64,000 nt of DNA from Pseudoalteromonas luteoviolacea (GTDB lineage Bacteria; Pseudomonadota; Gammaproteobacteria; Enterobacterales; Alteromonadaceae). The stretch covers positions 840,001 through 904,000 of the forward strand of contig NZ_CP015411.1 of assembly GCF_001750165.1 (NCBI RefSeq). The letters are read 5' to 3'. How positions within the stretch are numbered: position 1 is the first letter of the stretch; each line of letters begins with the position of its first letter. Of the stretch, positions 54,693 through 63,737 are shown piece by piece. Both the position numbers and the translations under genes were made by a program. The notes under the pieces are model-generated. The model was not told where the DNA came from, made no database searches, and saw only the letters and a program-made list of their open reading frames with translations.

Positions 54693-55559
54693 TTAGGGCG
54701 CACGCGTAATCAAGTAAAGTGCAAAAAATGCAACTAATACAGCGGGTATGATAAGTATCAACTGGGGCAATCCGCCTTGCAAAAAGAGCACAAATGCGGG
54801 CACCAAATAGGTCATGGCTAAAAAAGCATTTGGGCTCACCTTTTTTAATAAGTGTTGCTGCAAAAAGAAAGTGCCCAGTGTCGTAAACAAAGTTAAGTAG
54901 ATGAGCCATGTCCAAAATGTGTGGCTCTGCCAAACTAAATGTGTGAGGTCACCATAAAACAGCATAATGGGTAAAAGCAGCAGGCTACCAAGGAGTGCAA
55001 TATAAAATGTGCTTGTCAGGGCTGACTGTTTGGTTGCCCACTTCTTTATCAAAAGTACGTGTATTGCGAGACAAAAACAGGCAGCTAAAAATATAGAGTC
55101 TCCATATTGCCAATTGCTTAGAGCCTGCAGGTTATTCTGCCCATTTGTGAGCATCCAGATAGCGCTGACGGTGCCAATCAAAAAACCGAGTAATTGGCTA
55201 ATGCGGGTTTTAATGCCCATAAACATAAAGCTCAAAAGCACACTAATGAGTGGCAGTAAGGTATAGATGACCGCCGTTTTTTCTGCGGTAATGGTTTTTA
55301 AAGATTCAAACAAGCCGACAAAAAACAGCACTAAAAAACCACTGATCAAAGTGTATTGCCCGAATTGCTTTGCGGTTAGTTTGACGTTGTTAGAGCGCCA
55401 AACAAGCGGCGCGAGGCAAAGGCTTGTGAGGATAAATCGCAGGCAAGTCGCTGCAATCGGACTGGCGTAAGGCAGCACTTTGCCAGACACCACAAACGAT
55501 GAGGAGAGTAAGCCGATCCATACAAGCAGGAGTATGGGCTGAGCGAGTGCGTGATTCAT
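54693..55559 (-). CDS. EamA/DMT-family transporter
   Basis: 288 residues with ten predicted membrane helices arranged as two five-helix EamA repeats. Drug/metabolite exporter family; substrate unknown, often amino acids or metabolites. The ATG at 55559 is preferred, since GAGG is eight bases upstream; a GTG at 55568 is in frame. It begins 22 bases after the arylamine N-acetyltransferase stop, so a detoxification or export role linked to that enzyme is plausible. Confidence 0.88.
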   Translation of the reverse strand: MNHALAQPILLLVWIGLLSSSFVVSGKVLPYASPIAATCLRFILTSLCLAPLVWRSNNVKLTAKQFGQYTLISGFLVLFFVGLFESLKTITAEKTAVIYTLLPLISVLLSFMFMGIKTRISQLLGFLIGTVSAIWMLTNGQNNLQALSNWQYGDSIFLAACFCLAIHVLLIKKWATKQSALTSTFYIALLGSLLLLPIMLFYGDLTHLVWQSHTFWTWLIYLTLFTTLGTFFLQQHLLKKVSPNAFLAMTYLVPAFVLFLQGGLPQLILIIPAVLVAFFALYLITRAP

Positions 55560-55581
55560 AATTTTCACCTCGGTAAAGTGA

Positions 55582-56400
55582 TCAGCTTAGTTGTGCAGGC
55601 TTTGCAAACTTGCTGAACAAATAGGCGGAGATTGCCTCATCAATATTGAGCGAAAACACCCCTGTAAGCAGCTGGTGGAGTTGCTCGGTATTATCAATTT
55701 CGGTGACGTCGGTGTGGCTAGCGGTAATATGGTGGTATTCACCATTTCTCAGCGAGTGTGTTTCATTCAGTGCTTTTTTACTGACAACCAAGTTGTTTAC
55801 AAAAGCGGCATTAGGATGCTTGTGAGAGTAAAAGTGACTTAGCTCGCAGTCTGCTTCGCTATAATGATTAAGATCAAAAGTATAGAGTGTGAAATATTCC
55901 CCATTTTTTAATACATCAAAACAATACTCTTGGGCTTTATTTTGACTTATGCGATAGGTCATGTGCCCCTGTTGCTGTGGTACATCTAACACCAGCTTAA
56001 GCGGGAATACCGCACCTTGCGGTCCAAAGCCAACATCGAGTAAATACTGTGTACCTTGGTATGTGACGAGCGTTGCTCTGTGAGTTCTTGGCACTTCTAC
56101 ATCTCGGTTGTATACCACCTTGGCGAGCAGCAGTTTTACTTCAAAACCTAAATTTTTCAGGACATGAAAAACCAGCTTGTTATGTTCGAAACAATATCCA
56201 CCAAATTGCTTCTGGATGATTTTAGTGAACAGATGGTCGACCTCCAAAGGCAAGGGGTGTTTTAACACTGCTGATACACTGTTGAATGTATGTTTGGCCA
56301 CATGTCGGCTTTGCAGCTGCGCTAAAAAGTCCGCGTCAAATGGATGCTCGGTAAGTGCTAAATCAGCCAAATAGTCGTTTACGATTTGCATGTCAGTCAT
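55582..56400 (-). CDS. Arylamine N-acetyltransferase
   Basis: 272 residues. The NAT triad is visible: Cys in GGYCFEHN (about 71), His in RTHRATLV (about 109), and Asp in LLDVGFG (about 124). These enzymes acetylate arylamines or hydrazines from acetyl-CoA. First gene of a leftward operon with EamA and a Crp-like regulator. The divergent NAD(P)-binding gene shares a regulatory region with paired AACCTAGGTT sites. Confidence 0.9.
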   Translation of the reverse strand: MTDMQIVNDYLADLALTEHPFDADFLAQLQSRHVAKHTFNSVSAVLKHPLPLEVDHLFTKIIQKQFGGYCFEHNKLVFHVLKNLGFEVKLLLAKVVYNRDVEVPRTHRATLVTYQGTQYLLDVGFGPQGAVFPLKLVLDVPQQQGHMTYRISQNKAQEYCFDVLKNGEYFTLYTFDLNHYSEADCELSHFYSHKHPNAAFVNNLVVSKKALNETHSLRNGEYHHITASHTDVTEIDNTEQLHQLLTGVFSLNIDEAISAYLFSKFAKPAQLS

Positions 56401-56461
56401 GGTGCTTACTCCTTGTTTTCATTGAGTGCCCAGCTTAATCGTGAAGGGACAGGTTGTAATG

Positions 56462-56514
56462 AACCTAGGTTTATTCCTTTGTATTTTTATTTTTTGCAGA
56501 AATAAACCTAGGTT
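56462..56514. promoter_or_regulatory. Paired palindromic sites AACCTAGGTT
   Basis: The 10-bp palindrome AACCTAGGTT occurs at 56462-56471 and again at 56505-56514, 43 bp (about four helical turns) apart. Extended, the two read AACCTAGGTTTATTCC and AACCTAGGTTAATTCC in the same direction. They lie between the divergent NAT and NAD(P)-binding genes. A binding site for the nearby MarR regulator is likely but unproven. Confidence 0.65.
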
Positions 56515-56584
56515 AATTCCTGCGATTCAAAATACTTTTAAAGTGGAGGTGTTTCTTAAGCACATAGATTGAAAGGAGAAGTAC

Positions 56585-57226
56585 ATGCGTATCACAGTAT
56601 TTGGTGCCACAGGTAATATAGGTCAAGCGGTCGTCAATGAAGCAATTGCACGAGGACATCAAGTGACGGCAGTAACGCGAGATGTGCGAAAAGTGTCACA
56701 GCTACCTGCTGAAGCCTATGCGCAAGTGGGTGATGTGAATGACATTCAAGATGTGATCCGCTTGAGTGAAGGACAAGATTTGGTGATCAGTGCAACCAGA
56801 CCAACGGCGGGGCAGGAAAAGCAACTTGTCGATATTGCTGAGTCTTTACTGACAGGCTTACGTGAGACACGTACACGTTTATTACTTGTTGGTGGCGCGG
56901 CTTGCTTGACGGTTCCCAACTCGAACGGTGATCTGGTTTTAAACGATACGTCGCTGGTCCCCCTAGCATGGAAAGACATCGCTCAAGCCTGCTTTGAGCA
57001 ATATCAACATTGTGAAGCACATGAAAATCAGAGTTGGAGTTATGCGAGCCCCTCGGCATCGATCGGTGAAGGCGCTCGTACCGAACAGTTTAGAGTCAGT
57101 GAGGGCGAGTTATTGGTTGATGAGGCGGGTAAGTCGCATATTTCATGGCAGGACTTTGCAATTGCGCTAATTAATGAGGCTGAGTCGGCGACGTATGTGG
57201 GGAAAGTCTTTACGGCGGGTTATTAA
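56585..57226 (+). CDS. NAD(P)-binding Rossmann-fold protein (NmrA/SDR-like)
   Basis: 213 residues. N-terminal VFGATGNIGQAV (GxxGxxG) and VTAVTRD describe an NAD(P)H-binding atypical SDR/NmrA-like protein of the YwnB/BVR-B type; LLLVGGAACL lies mid-protein. A catalytic Tyr-Lys pair is not evident, so it may be a redox sensor or a reductase of small molecules. AAAGGAG lies upstream. It is followed 163 bases later by a MarR gene. Confidence 0.85.
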   Translation: MRITVFGATGNIGQAVVNEAIARGHQVTAVTRDVRKVSQLPAEAYAQVGDVNDIQDVIRLSEGQDLVISATRPTAGQEKQLVDIAESLLTGLRETRTRLLLVGGAACLTVPNSNGDLVLNDTSLVPLAWKDIAQACFEQYQHCEAHENQSWSYASPSASIGEGARTEQFRVSEGELLVDEAGKSHISWQDFAIALINEAESATYVGKVFTAGY

Positions 57227-57389
57227 TTTAGCCATTATCGCCAAGTGCAGGTGTTTAATACTAACTTGGCTGAATACTAGTGTGTGTTTGTTGTCGTTGG
57301 GCTGTTGAGACTGATTGTGATTTCTAGTGGTTCACCGTCACTGAAGGGATTATACTGGCCAAATTGGTATTGTTAGGTAGCGCTAATAA

Positions 57390-57875
57390 ATGGAAAAGTA
57401 CGAAGAACTTTTAGTTTCAATTCGAAAGGTGATCCGCGCGATTGACTTGCACTCAAAGCAACTTAATAAGTCATCGGGTTTGACTGGTCCACAACTGTTG
57501 ATTATGCAAGAGATTGCGCGTGTAAAAGGCGTCACGGCTAGCCAAATTGCGAAGCATGTTAATTTAAGTGCCGCGACGGTGACCAACATACTTGATCGTT
57601 TGGAGAACCGAGGCTTGGTAGAGCGGGTTCGCAGCGCACAAGATAAACGTCGTGTGAGTCTGTTTTTGTCTCCACAAGGGAAGAATTTATTAATTGATGC
57701 ACCGCAGCCATTGCAGGAGCACTTTATACAAAACTTTTGTGAGTTAGAGGAATGGGAGCAATCTTTGTTACTCTCATCTATGCAGCGGATTGCCACCATG
57801 ATGGATGCAAATGAACTCGATGCGGCACCGGTGCTTGAGATAGCACCGATGAACCAAACCGAATCGGGAAAGTAA
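57390..57875 (+). CDS. MarR-family transcriptional regulator
   Basis: 161 residues. Winged-helix core with TASQIAKHVNLSAATVTNILDRLENRGLVER-like helix-turn-helix and the wing DKRRVSLFL. Dimeric repressors of this family answer to small aromatic or oxidative signals. Likely controls the neighbouring NAD(P)-binding and NAT genes through the paired AACCTAGGTT sites, by proximity only. It converges with the BCCT gene with 5 bases between stops. Confidence 0.88.
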   Translation: MEKYEELLVSIRKVIRAIDLHSKQLNKSSGLTGPQLLIMQEIARVKGVTASQIAKHVNLSAATVTNILDRLENRGLVERVRSAQDKRRVSLFLSPQGKNLLIDAPQPLQEHFIQNFCELEEWEQSLLLSSMQRIATMMDANELDAAPVLEIAPMNQTESGK

Positions 57876-57880
57876 CTGTG

Positions 57881-59833
57881 CTACTCGCGCAGCACATTTA
57901 AAAAGTGAAGATGCTTTTGATATTGCGCTAATACATCGCTGATGATGGCGCTTTCTGACCAACCCATGATGTCATAGTTTTGGCCGCCTTCACTGAGATA
58001 CACTTCGGCGCGATAATACGAGTCACTGTCTGTGACATCACTTTGCGTAAAGTCTGGTTGCAAGGCTTCACTTTTATACACACCATAAATGAAGTCGTGC
58101 TCGTCACCGTGGTGAACCGTAAGAATAACCGCAGCGCTATTTACTTTGACTTCAGCCTCGACTTGGTTGCTTTCAAATTCATCCCTGATTTTTTTCAGCG
58201 CAGGCTTGACCTCTTTTAAGATAAATTTATCAACTTTACCTTTAGCAGGCGTTGCGATAAGTAGCGCAAGGCTTTCTTGCCATGTCTGCTCATCATTGAC
58301 TTGGTTGTCAAACGTCATCGGCATGGTGTGTGTACTGCGTTTGGCATCGTCAATACGCAGCGCGCGAATGAGGCCATAACAGGCGACGAGCAACACCACT
58401 GAGAATGGCAGCGCACTGACGATGGTCAGTGTTTGCAGCGCATCAAGTCCACCTGCTAAGCTCAGCGCTGCGGCGACAACGCCAACCCCAATCGACCAAA
58501 ATAATCGTTGCCAAAGCGGGGTATTATTGCTGCCGTTTGAGCACAGCATGTCGATCACCATGGCACCTGAGTCACAAGAGGTGACAAAAAACACCACAAT
58601 CATGATGATAGATAGGCCGATTAAAAACTCAGACAGAGGGAAGTTTTCTAAAAATACAAATAGGGCAACGGCAGAGTTGTTGCTAACCATATCTGAGATC
58701 CCTGTCATGCCTTGCTCAAAAATCATTGCCAGTGCCGAGTTACCAAATATGGTCATCCACAATAAGGTGAATGCGGTCGGAATACAGGTGACACCAATAA
58801 CAAACTCTCGAATAGTTCGGCCCTTTGATATGCGCGCGATGAAGAGGCCAACAAATGGCGCCCAAGCAAGCCACCAGCCCCAATAAAAAATGGTCCAGCC
58901 GCCAATCCAATCTTTTTTCTCATACGCGAATAGGTTGAACGTAGTAGACACAATATCCGACAAGTAATCACCGACATTTTGTACATATGCTTGCAGTAAA
59001 AACACACTTGGGCCAATAAAGAAGATTAGGGCTAACAGTACTACAGCGAGTATCATATTGGTCTGGGATAGAATTTTAATGCCTTTATCTAACCCCGTCG
59101 CCACGGAGATAGATGCCAGTGCCGTAATCGTGATCATAATGATGACTTGATTTTGCACCGAGACATCAAAAGAGAACAAGTAGGCTAGTCCAGAGTTGAC
59201 CTGTGCAGCGCCTAACCCCAAAGAGGTCGCGACACCAAATACTGTGCCGACAACGGCAAAAACATCGACAGCGTGGCCCATCCAGCCATGAATTCTGTCA
59301 CCAATAATCGGGTAAAGTGCTGAGCGCAACGTCAGTGGTAGTTTATGTCGGTAACTAAAGTAAGCCAAAATCATCGCCACGATGGCGTAGATGGCCCAAG
59401 CATGAAACCCCCAGTGGAAAAAGGTGATCCGCATGGCTTCTTTGATGGCTTCAACAGAGCCTGTGTCTGCAGACGGCGGCGAGACAAAGTGCATCACGGG
59501 CTCTGCGACACCAAAAAACATTAAACCTATTCCCATGCCAGCGGCAAATAACATGGCCAGCCAAGTAGAAAAACTATAATCGGGGTCGGAGTGGTCAGGT
59601 CCTAATTTAATCTCGCCAAAACGTGACATGCTTAAATACACGACTAGGCCCAAAATAATGGCGACGGTTAAGACATAAAACCAACTGCCATTTTGGGTGA
59701 TGGCTGATTGAGTAACAGAAAAGAGTGATGAGGCGGTTGAGGGGCTGATCACGGCAAAAATCACCAACGCCATTACAATCGCTGAGGCGCTGTAAAAAAC
59801 GGGGAGATTAAGCGAAGTGTTGTCTTTTTTCAT
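57881..59833 (-). CDS. BCCT-family transporter (BetT-like, choline/betaine)
   Basis: 650 residues with twelve membrane helices. AAGMGIGLMFFGVAEP (substrate/sodium region) and IFYWGWWLAWAPFVGLFIARISKGRTIREF (family signature) are intact, followed by a hydrophilic C-terminal domain of about 150 residues as in E. coli BetT, where it takes part in osmotic regulation. Imports choline or glycine betaine with protons or sodium for osmoprotection, fitting a marine host. No bet genes follow in this window. Transcribed alone. Confidence 0.9.
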   Translation of the reverse strand: MKKDNTSLNLPVFYSASAIVMALVIFAVISPSTASSLFSVTQSAITQNGSWFYVLTVAIILGLVVYLSMSRFGEIKLGPDHSDPDYSFSTWLAMLFAAGMGIGLMFFGVAEPVMHFVSPPSADTGSVEAIKEAMRITFFHWGFHAWAIYAIVAMILAYFSYRHKLPLTLRSALYPIIGDRIHGWMGHAVDVFAVVGTVFGVATSLGLGAAQVNSGLAYLFSFDVSVQNQVIIMITITALASISVATGLDKGIKILSQTNMILAVVLLALIFFIGPSVFLLQAYVQNVGDYLSDIVSTTFNLFAYEKKDWIGGWTIFYWGWWLAWAPFVGLFIARISKGRTIREFVIGVTCIPTAFTLLWMTIFGNSALAMIFEQGMTGISDMVSNNSAVALFVFLENFPLSEFLIGLSIIMIVVFFVTSCDSGAMVIDMLCSNGSNNTPLWQRLFWSIGVGVVAAALSLAGGLDALQTLTIVSALPFSVVLLVACYGLIRALRIDDAKRSTHTMPMTFDNQVNDEQTWQESLALLIATPAKGKVDKFILKEVKPALKKIRDEFESNQVEAEVKVNSAAVILTVHHGDEHDFIYGVYKSEALQPDFTQSDVTDSDSYYRAEVYLSEGGQNYDIMGWSESAIISDVLAQYQKHLHFLNVLRE

Positions 59834-60243
59834 AGTGAGACTCTATTTATTAGACTACAAATTATTTTGCTTGGCTAAAAATGAAAAGAAATAGGCAACT
59901 CATAGACCAGCATCTATCTGAGACTTGAGTTGTTTGTTGATAGGCAATAACAGCGATGCTTCGCAAATATTCATATATTCCTCATTGCCTGTGTTGCTGA
60001 CAGAAGCCCTTATTATTAGAGCTCTAATAGTTAGTAGTGTAACTTTTTGAGTGTGATAATTAAAGTCGTGTAACAATTTGTTTTTCTTGTTGTGGTAAAA
60101 GCTTTTTTATTTCATATGTTTAATTTTTATTTTGAATTTATTTATGTGACTTTGGGTTTTGTTGATATTTTTTATTTTTAGAGTTGGTGTGTTTTTTATT
60201 TTAAGTGTAATTATTACGCTCCTCACGCAAGAAAGCTGATACT
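59834..60243. other. AT-rich spacer upstream of the BCCT gene
   Basis: 410 bases without a gene, strongly T-rich between 60040 and 60220. It must contain the BCCT promoter (minus strand) and the end of the binding-protein transcript. I see no convincing terminator or repeat in it. Confidence 0.4.
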
Positions 60244-61092
60244 TTATTGTATGTGATTATTCAGTGCGCCTCGCAGCATGAGTTCGAGCTCTTTTGTATA
60301 AAAAGGCACATACCTTTGAATGTAGGTGAGTCGCAGACCTTGCGCATCCAGTTCATCGAGTGCAGTTTGCCACTTTGTGACGATCGCATTAGGTGTTTCA
60401 GCGGAAAAAGCCATAAAAACGGCGTGTGGAGATAGCTGAATAGACATGGGGGTCAGTGCATCAAGTGAGTAGCCAGAAGATGCGAGTATTTCCCGAGTGT
60501 TCATGAGAGAAATTATTGTGCAGTCAAAGCGGCTTCTAGGCTGCAATAACAATTGGATGGCTTCAAGTTGGCTGTCTGTTTCGTGAAATGGGATCTGATA
60601 TTGTTTGTATATTTCTGTATCCGCGACTTTGCGCTGTGATACACAGGTTGCTTGGTGGCGGCGAATGTCTCCCAACTGTTTGAATACCCTCTTATCACTT
60701 GAGCGTTTATACAAAACAGACCCGTCAAATAAAAAGGGTCCAACCCATTTAAAGGAGGGGAGCCGCTCAGGGGTCTTGGCGACTATAAGGTGTGCCCTAT
60801 GGTACAAAGTGACTTTACCTGAAGGTGATATGACTCTTTTTGGAGGTTGTTTTAATATGTTTAATCCACGAGCAAAGGAGCTGACTTGCACAGGCTGGTA
60901 ATGAGAAAGCCGGCTTGCTATTTGGTTGTAAATATCTGCGACAAAACCTGAGGTGACTTTGCCGTTTTCAATATAGACAAAGGGCTCAAGCGGGTGCATT
61001 GAAACGATCAGTTTGTGCTCCACTGTGTTGGCATATAAGGTATGGCTGAGGATGCCAAAGAGTAAAAAGAAGAATGACCTAGCTTGCTTCAT
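60244..61092 (-). CDS. Periplasmic solute-binding-like protein (SBP family 3)
   Basis: 282 residues with a signal peptide (about 1-21, ending LYA). HPLEPFVYIENGKVTSGFVADIY is the typical opening of amino-acid-type binding proteins (family 3), and the two-lobed fold continues with RLPSFKWVGP and FDCTIISLMNTREIL. No ABC transporter genes are nearby, and many such orphan proteins in this group are unassigned. Ligand unknown. Confidence 0.8.
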   Translation of the reverse strand: MKQARSFFFLLFGILSHTLYANTVEHKLIVSMHPLEPFVYIENGKVTSGFVADIYNQIASRLSHYQPVQVSSFARGLNILKQPPKRVISPSGKVTLYHRAHLIVAKTPERLPSFKWVGPFLFDGSVLYKRSSDKRVFKQLGDIRRHQATCVSQRKVADTEIYKQYQIPFHETDSQLEAIQLLLQPRSRFDCTIISLMNTREILASSGYSLDALTPMSIQLSPHAVFMAFSAETPNAIVTKWQTALDELDAQGLRLTYIQRYVPFYTKELELMLRGALNNHIQ

Positions 61093-61344
61093 AGTCGCTT
61101 AAATAACTTTGATGACAATTTGAGTATTGTGGTCAATTTTATATTTGTCTATTTGCACCCAGTTTTTAGCGGGTATTTACCAGCCAAGCCTTAAACACAG
61201 AGAAATAATGAGCAGTTTGAGAGCGAATTAGTTCGTCATTTACACATTGTGAGGAATTTTTATTCTGATGTTCGGGTAGAGGATATCAAGTAGAAAGTCA
61301 GCGTATGAACTTAAGCCTATGATAGGGAAATAGAGCGGTGGGCT

Positions 61345-61365
61345 GGTCAGGCGTATTGCCTGACC
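61345..61365 (-). terminator. Hairpin after the C1q/fibrinogen-like gene
   Basis: GGTCAGGC (61345-61352) and GCCTGACC (61358-61365) form a perfect 8-bp stem with a 5-base loop, ten bases past the stop of the minus-strand gene. No T run follows on that strand, so it may be a weak terminator or an mRNA-end structure. Confidence 0.5.
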
Positions 61366-61375
61366 TGATGCATAC

Positions 61376-62518
61376 TTATTTGATGTAAAACGCCCCTTGC
61401 ACTGTCGGTGCACTCGTGGAGCCTGCATCAATGGCATGTAGTGCAGGGAAACGCTCACTTTCAAAGGTGATCCCGTTACCACACTGGGTTACTTGATCGC
61501 TCTTACCAACATAAGTTAGATTTGTCGTCCAAGTTGTTAAACGTGTCGGGTAATGTACTAGACCATCAATTGAATAGTTGTGCCAGTTGGATTTGGCAAT
61601 GTCTCGGCAAGCAAATTTGTCACCAACCGCCACGGTGGCAAATGGGTCTTTGCCATCGACTCTTTTGATCACTGTGTCATCAAAGGTGCTTTTTGCTCTG
61701 AAGAGCGCATCACTACGTCCATCAACAAGTGCGATGATGGCATTGTGATTTAATTTTGCGCTTTGACTTAACCCCGCATGAGACATGCCTTCAAGGTTAC
61801 AGGCGTTAAAGTCAGGATAGTTACATTGACCACCAATACCTGAATACTTAGAGATCATGGTCCAGCCGCCGCCTTCAGTGGCCATATCACAGTACACATC
61901 GAAGTGTGCTTCCCCGCTTGTCCCATCTGGATCTATGGTATATGTGCCACTTTTACTGGCAGGTGCATTTTGCTTTATTTCTAAACAAGACTTTGGATAT
62001 TTACCATTGTCTTCACGGGTGCTTACAAATTCTAATGCAATCCAGCTTTCACCTGGGTTAGAGAGTGCTTCATTTAAGTTTTCAGAAGAAGCTGTGTGGA
62101 TAAGCTCGATATAGTCACCCGCATTGAGTTCAAGTAAAAAGTTGCCTTGGTTGGTGGCATTTTCAGCGTAATTCTCAATACGTGCATACTCATAAGAGGT
62201 TGCAGAGATATCAGTTCCATTGGTTAAAATATATGTTTTTATTTGGCGTCTTGCTGATGCGCCAACGCCTGATGTTCGCCAGCTTAGAGAATAGTTAACT
62301 CGATAAATACCTGCATCTTCGACAAAAAATTTACTCCCTTGTTGCGTGATTTTGACCGAGTCAATATCAACTTGGTTAAACACATAAGGTGTTGGTGCTG
62401 ATGTATTGATATTTGCATTGCCTTGGCTGTCAATAAACTGCGCGATATTGGTAGCGGCAAAACTGCCCACTGAGATAAAAGTACAGGCTAATGCTGCTGC
62501 GAGTGGTTTTATGGTCAT
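61376..62518 (-). CDS. Secreted protein with C1q-like and fibrinogen-like domains
   Basis: 380 residues. Signal peptide (about 1-21, ending SFA). About 25-160 looks like a C1q/TNF-type jelly roll (GIYRVNYSLSWRTSG, FLLELNAGDYIELIHTAS). From about 173 on, SCLEIKQNAPASKSGTYTI ... FDVYCDMATEGGGWTMI is the hallmark opening of a fibrinogen C-terminal-like domain, with Cys residues placed for disulfides. Such domains bind glycans or acetylated groups in animals; here a secreted lectin-like role is inferred. AAGGAA lies six bases before the ATG. Transcribed alone. The N-domain assignment is less sure than the fibrinogen-like one. Confidence 0.75.
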   Translation of the reverse strand: MTIKPLAAALACTFISVGSFAATNIAQFIDSQGNANINTSAPTPYVFNQVDIDSVKITQQGSKFFVEDAGIYRVNYSLSWRTSGVGASARRQIKTYILTNGTDISATSYEYARIENYAENATNQGNFLLELNAGDYIELIHTASSENLNEALSNPGESWIALEFVSTREDNGKYPKSCLEIKQNAPASKSGTYTIDPDGTSGEAHFDVYCDMATEGGGWTMISKYSGIGGQCNYPDFNACNLEGMSHAGLSQSAKLNHNAIIALVDGRSDALFRAKSTFDDTVIKRVDGKDPFATVAVGDKFACRDIAKSNWHNYSIDGLVHYPTRLTTWTTNLTYVGKSDQVTQCGNGITFESERFPALHAIDAGSTSAPTVQGAFYIK

Positions 62519-62672
62519 GAGAGTTCCTTGAGATTGTAGGGTATTGATTTGTCTTTATTTTAGATTGAGGATACTCGTTTATTCTGTCATACAATATCGG
62601 AAGTTGGTTGTATGTTTGGGGTAAATTAGTATTTTATGAAAAAGTTAATGGTCGGCGTGCCTGTGGGTTGAA

Positions 62673-63119
62673 TTACTCACCTATGGTGTAAAAAAAACGG
62701 TGTTTAGCTTTGGGTTTGGCGCCTTGTGCTAAATAGAACTGTATTGCACTTTGGTTAGTGTCAGGCGTTTGCCATTGTACTTGTTGGTATCCTCGCTTTT
62801 TTGCTAGATTGAAAATATAGTGGATCACATACTTCCCAATCCCCATACCGCGATAGGTGTCCTGAATAAATAAACAATCTAGATATAGGTACTCTTTCAT
62901 ATCCCAGGTTGAAAATTGCGGGATGATACTGAAATAACCGATGGTGGTGTGTTTAAGCTCAATGATAAATAGCTCGATTGGGAGCGTATCAAGCGTGTCC
63001 ATGGTTTGTAGTTGGTCATCAATATGAAGTGTATGCTGTTCAAGGTGTGCATGTGCAACGAACATGCTGAGCAGTTGCGGGTGATGTGTTTTGGTTGCTG
63101 GTATGATACTGACTGTCAT
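62673..63119 (-). CDS. GNAT-family N-acetyltransferase
   Basis: 148 residues. The acetyl-CoA-binding motif A is DTYRGMGIGKYVI (R-G-x-G-I-G) near residue 92, preceded by LDCLFI and followed by a C-terminal NQSAIQFYLAQGAKPK, all typical of GNAT enzymes. Substrate unknown. AGGAAG lies five bases before the ATG; 47 bases after the rhodanese stop, so the two are likely cotranscribed. Confidence 0.88.
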   Translation of the reverse strand: MTVSIIPATKTHHPQLLSMFVAHAHLEQHTLHIDDQLQTMDTLDTLPIELFIIELKHTTIGYFSIIPQFSTWDMKEYLYLDCLFIQDTYRGMGIGKYVIHYIFNLAKKRGYQQVQWQTPDTNQSAIQFYLAQGAKPKAKHRFFYTIGE

Positions 63120-63166
63120 TATACTTCCTATTGTTAGGGCTTGTGATCATCACAAGCCCCAAGTGG

Positions 63167-63580
63167 TTATTGTTGTGGGTCACTTAAATGCCGATTGACC
63201 GGATATCGCTCAAAGTCTTCCCAATAGTGGATCCCGCCAATCATCTCTTTGACTTTGTAACCGAGCTGAGCCAATTTAAAGCCCGCTTTTGTGGCGCCGT
63301 TGCAACCCGGCCCCCAGCAGTACACAACAAACAAGGTATCGGGCGCAAAGGGTGCCATACGTTCGGCGGTGATCTCGCTATTGGGTATGTTGATTGCAGT
63401 AATTGCATGGCTCTTAGTAAAGGCTTGTGCTGAGCGAGTATCTACTAACACAAAATTCTGTATGCCCTGTTTGATATCGGCATAAACATCACTGCAATCC
63501 GTTTCACAGTGTAATTTTGCGCTAAAATGCGCCAGAGCCTCATTTGGTTCTGCGGTATTGTTTACATGTACATTGGCCAT
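63167..63580 (-). CDS. Rhodanese-like protein
   Basis: 137 residues, single rhodanese domain. LVDTRSAQAF near residue 50 and the active-site loop VVYCWGPGCNGA with the Cys at about 90, then LGYKVKEMIGGIHYWED. Cytosolic, without signal peptide. AGGAG eight bases before the ATG. Divergent from the LysR gene at the window end, which probably regulates it. Confidence 0.88.
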   Translation of the reverse strand: MANVHVNNTAEPNEALAHFSAKLHCETDCSDVYADIKQGIQNFVLVDTRSAQAFTKSHAITAINIPNSEITAERMAPFAPDTLFVVYCWGPGCNGATKAGFKLAQLGYKVKEMIGGIHYWEDFERYPVNRHLSDPQQ

Positions 63581-63737
63581 CTATCTTTCTCCTGTTTCGT
63601 TGGTGTAGCTAAAGCCTACTAGGAGGTATTAAGTGGGTAAATTCATCATTTCTGAACACCGTATTCGCATTTTGTGAATAGGCCTTGAAGCCTGTATGTT
63701 GTATATTTGTGGTACAGCATCAAATTAGGTTGAGCAC

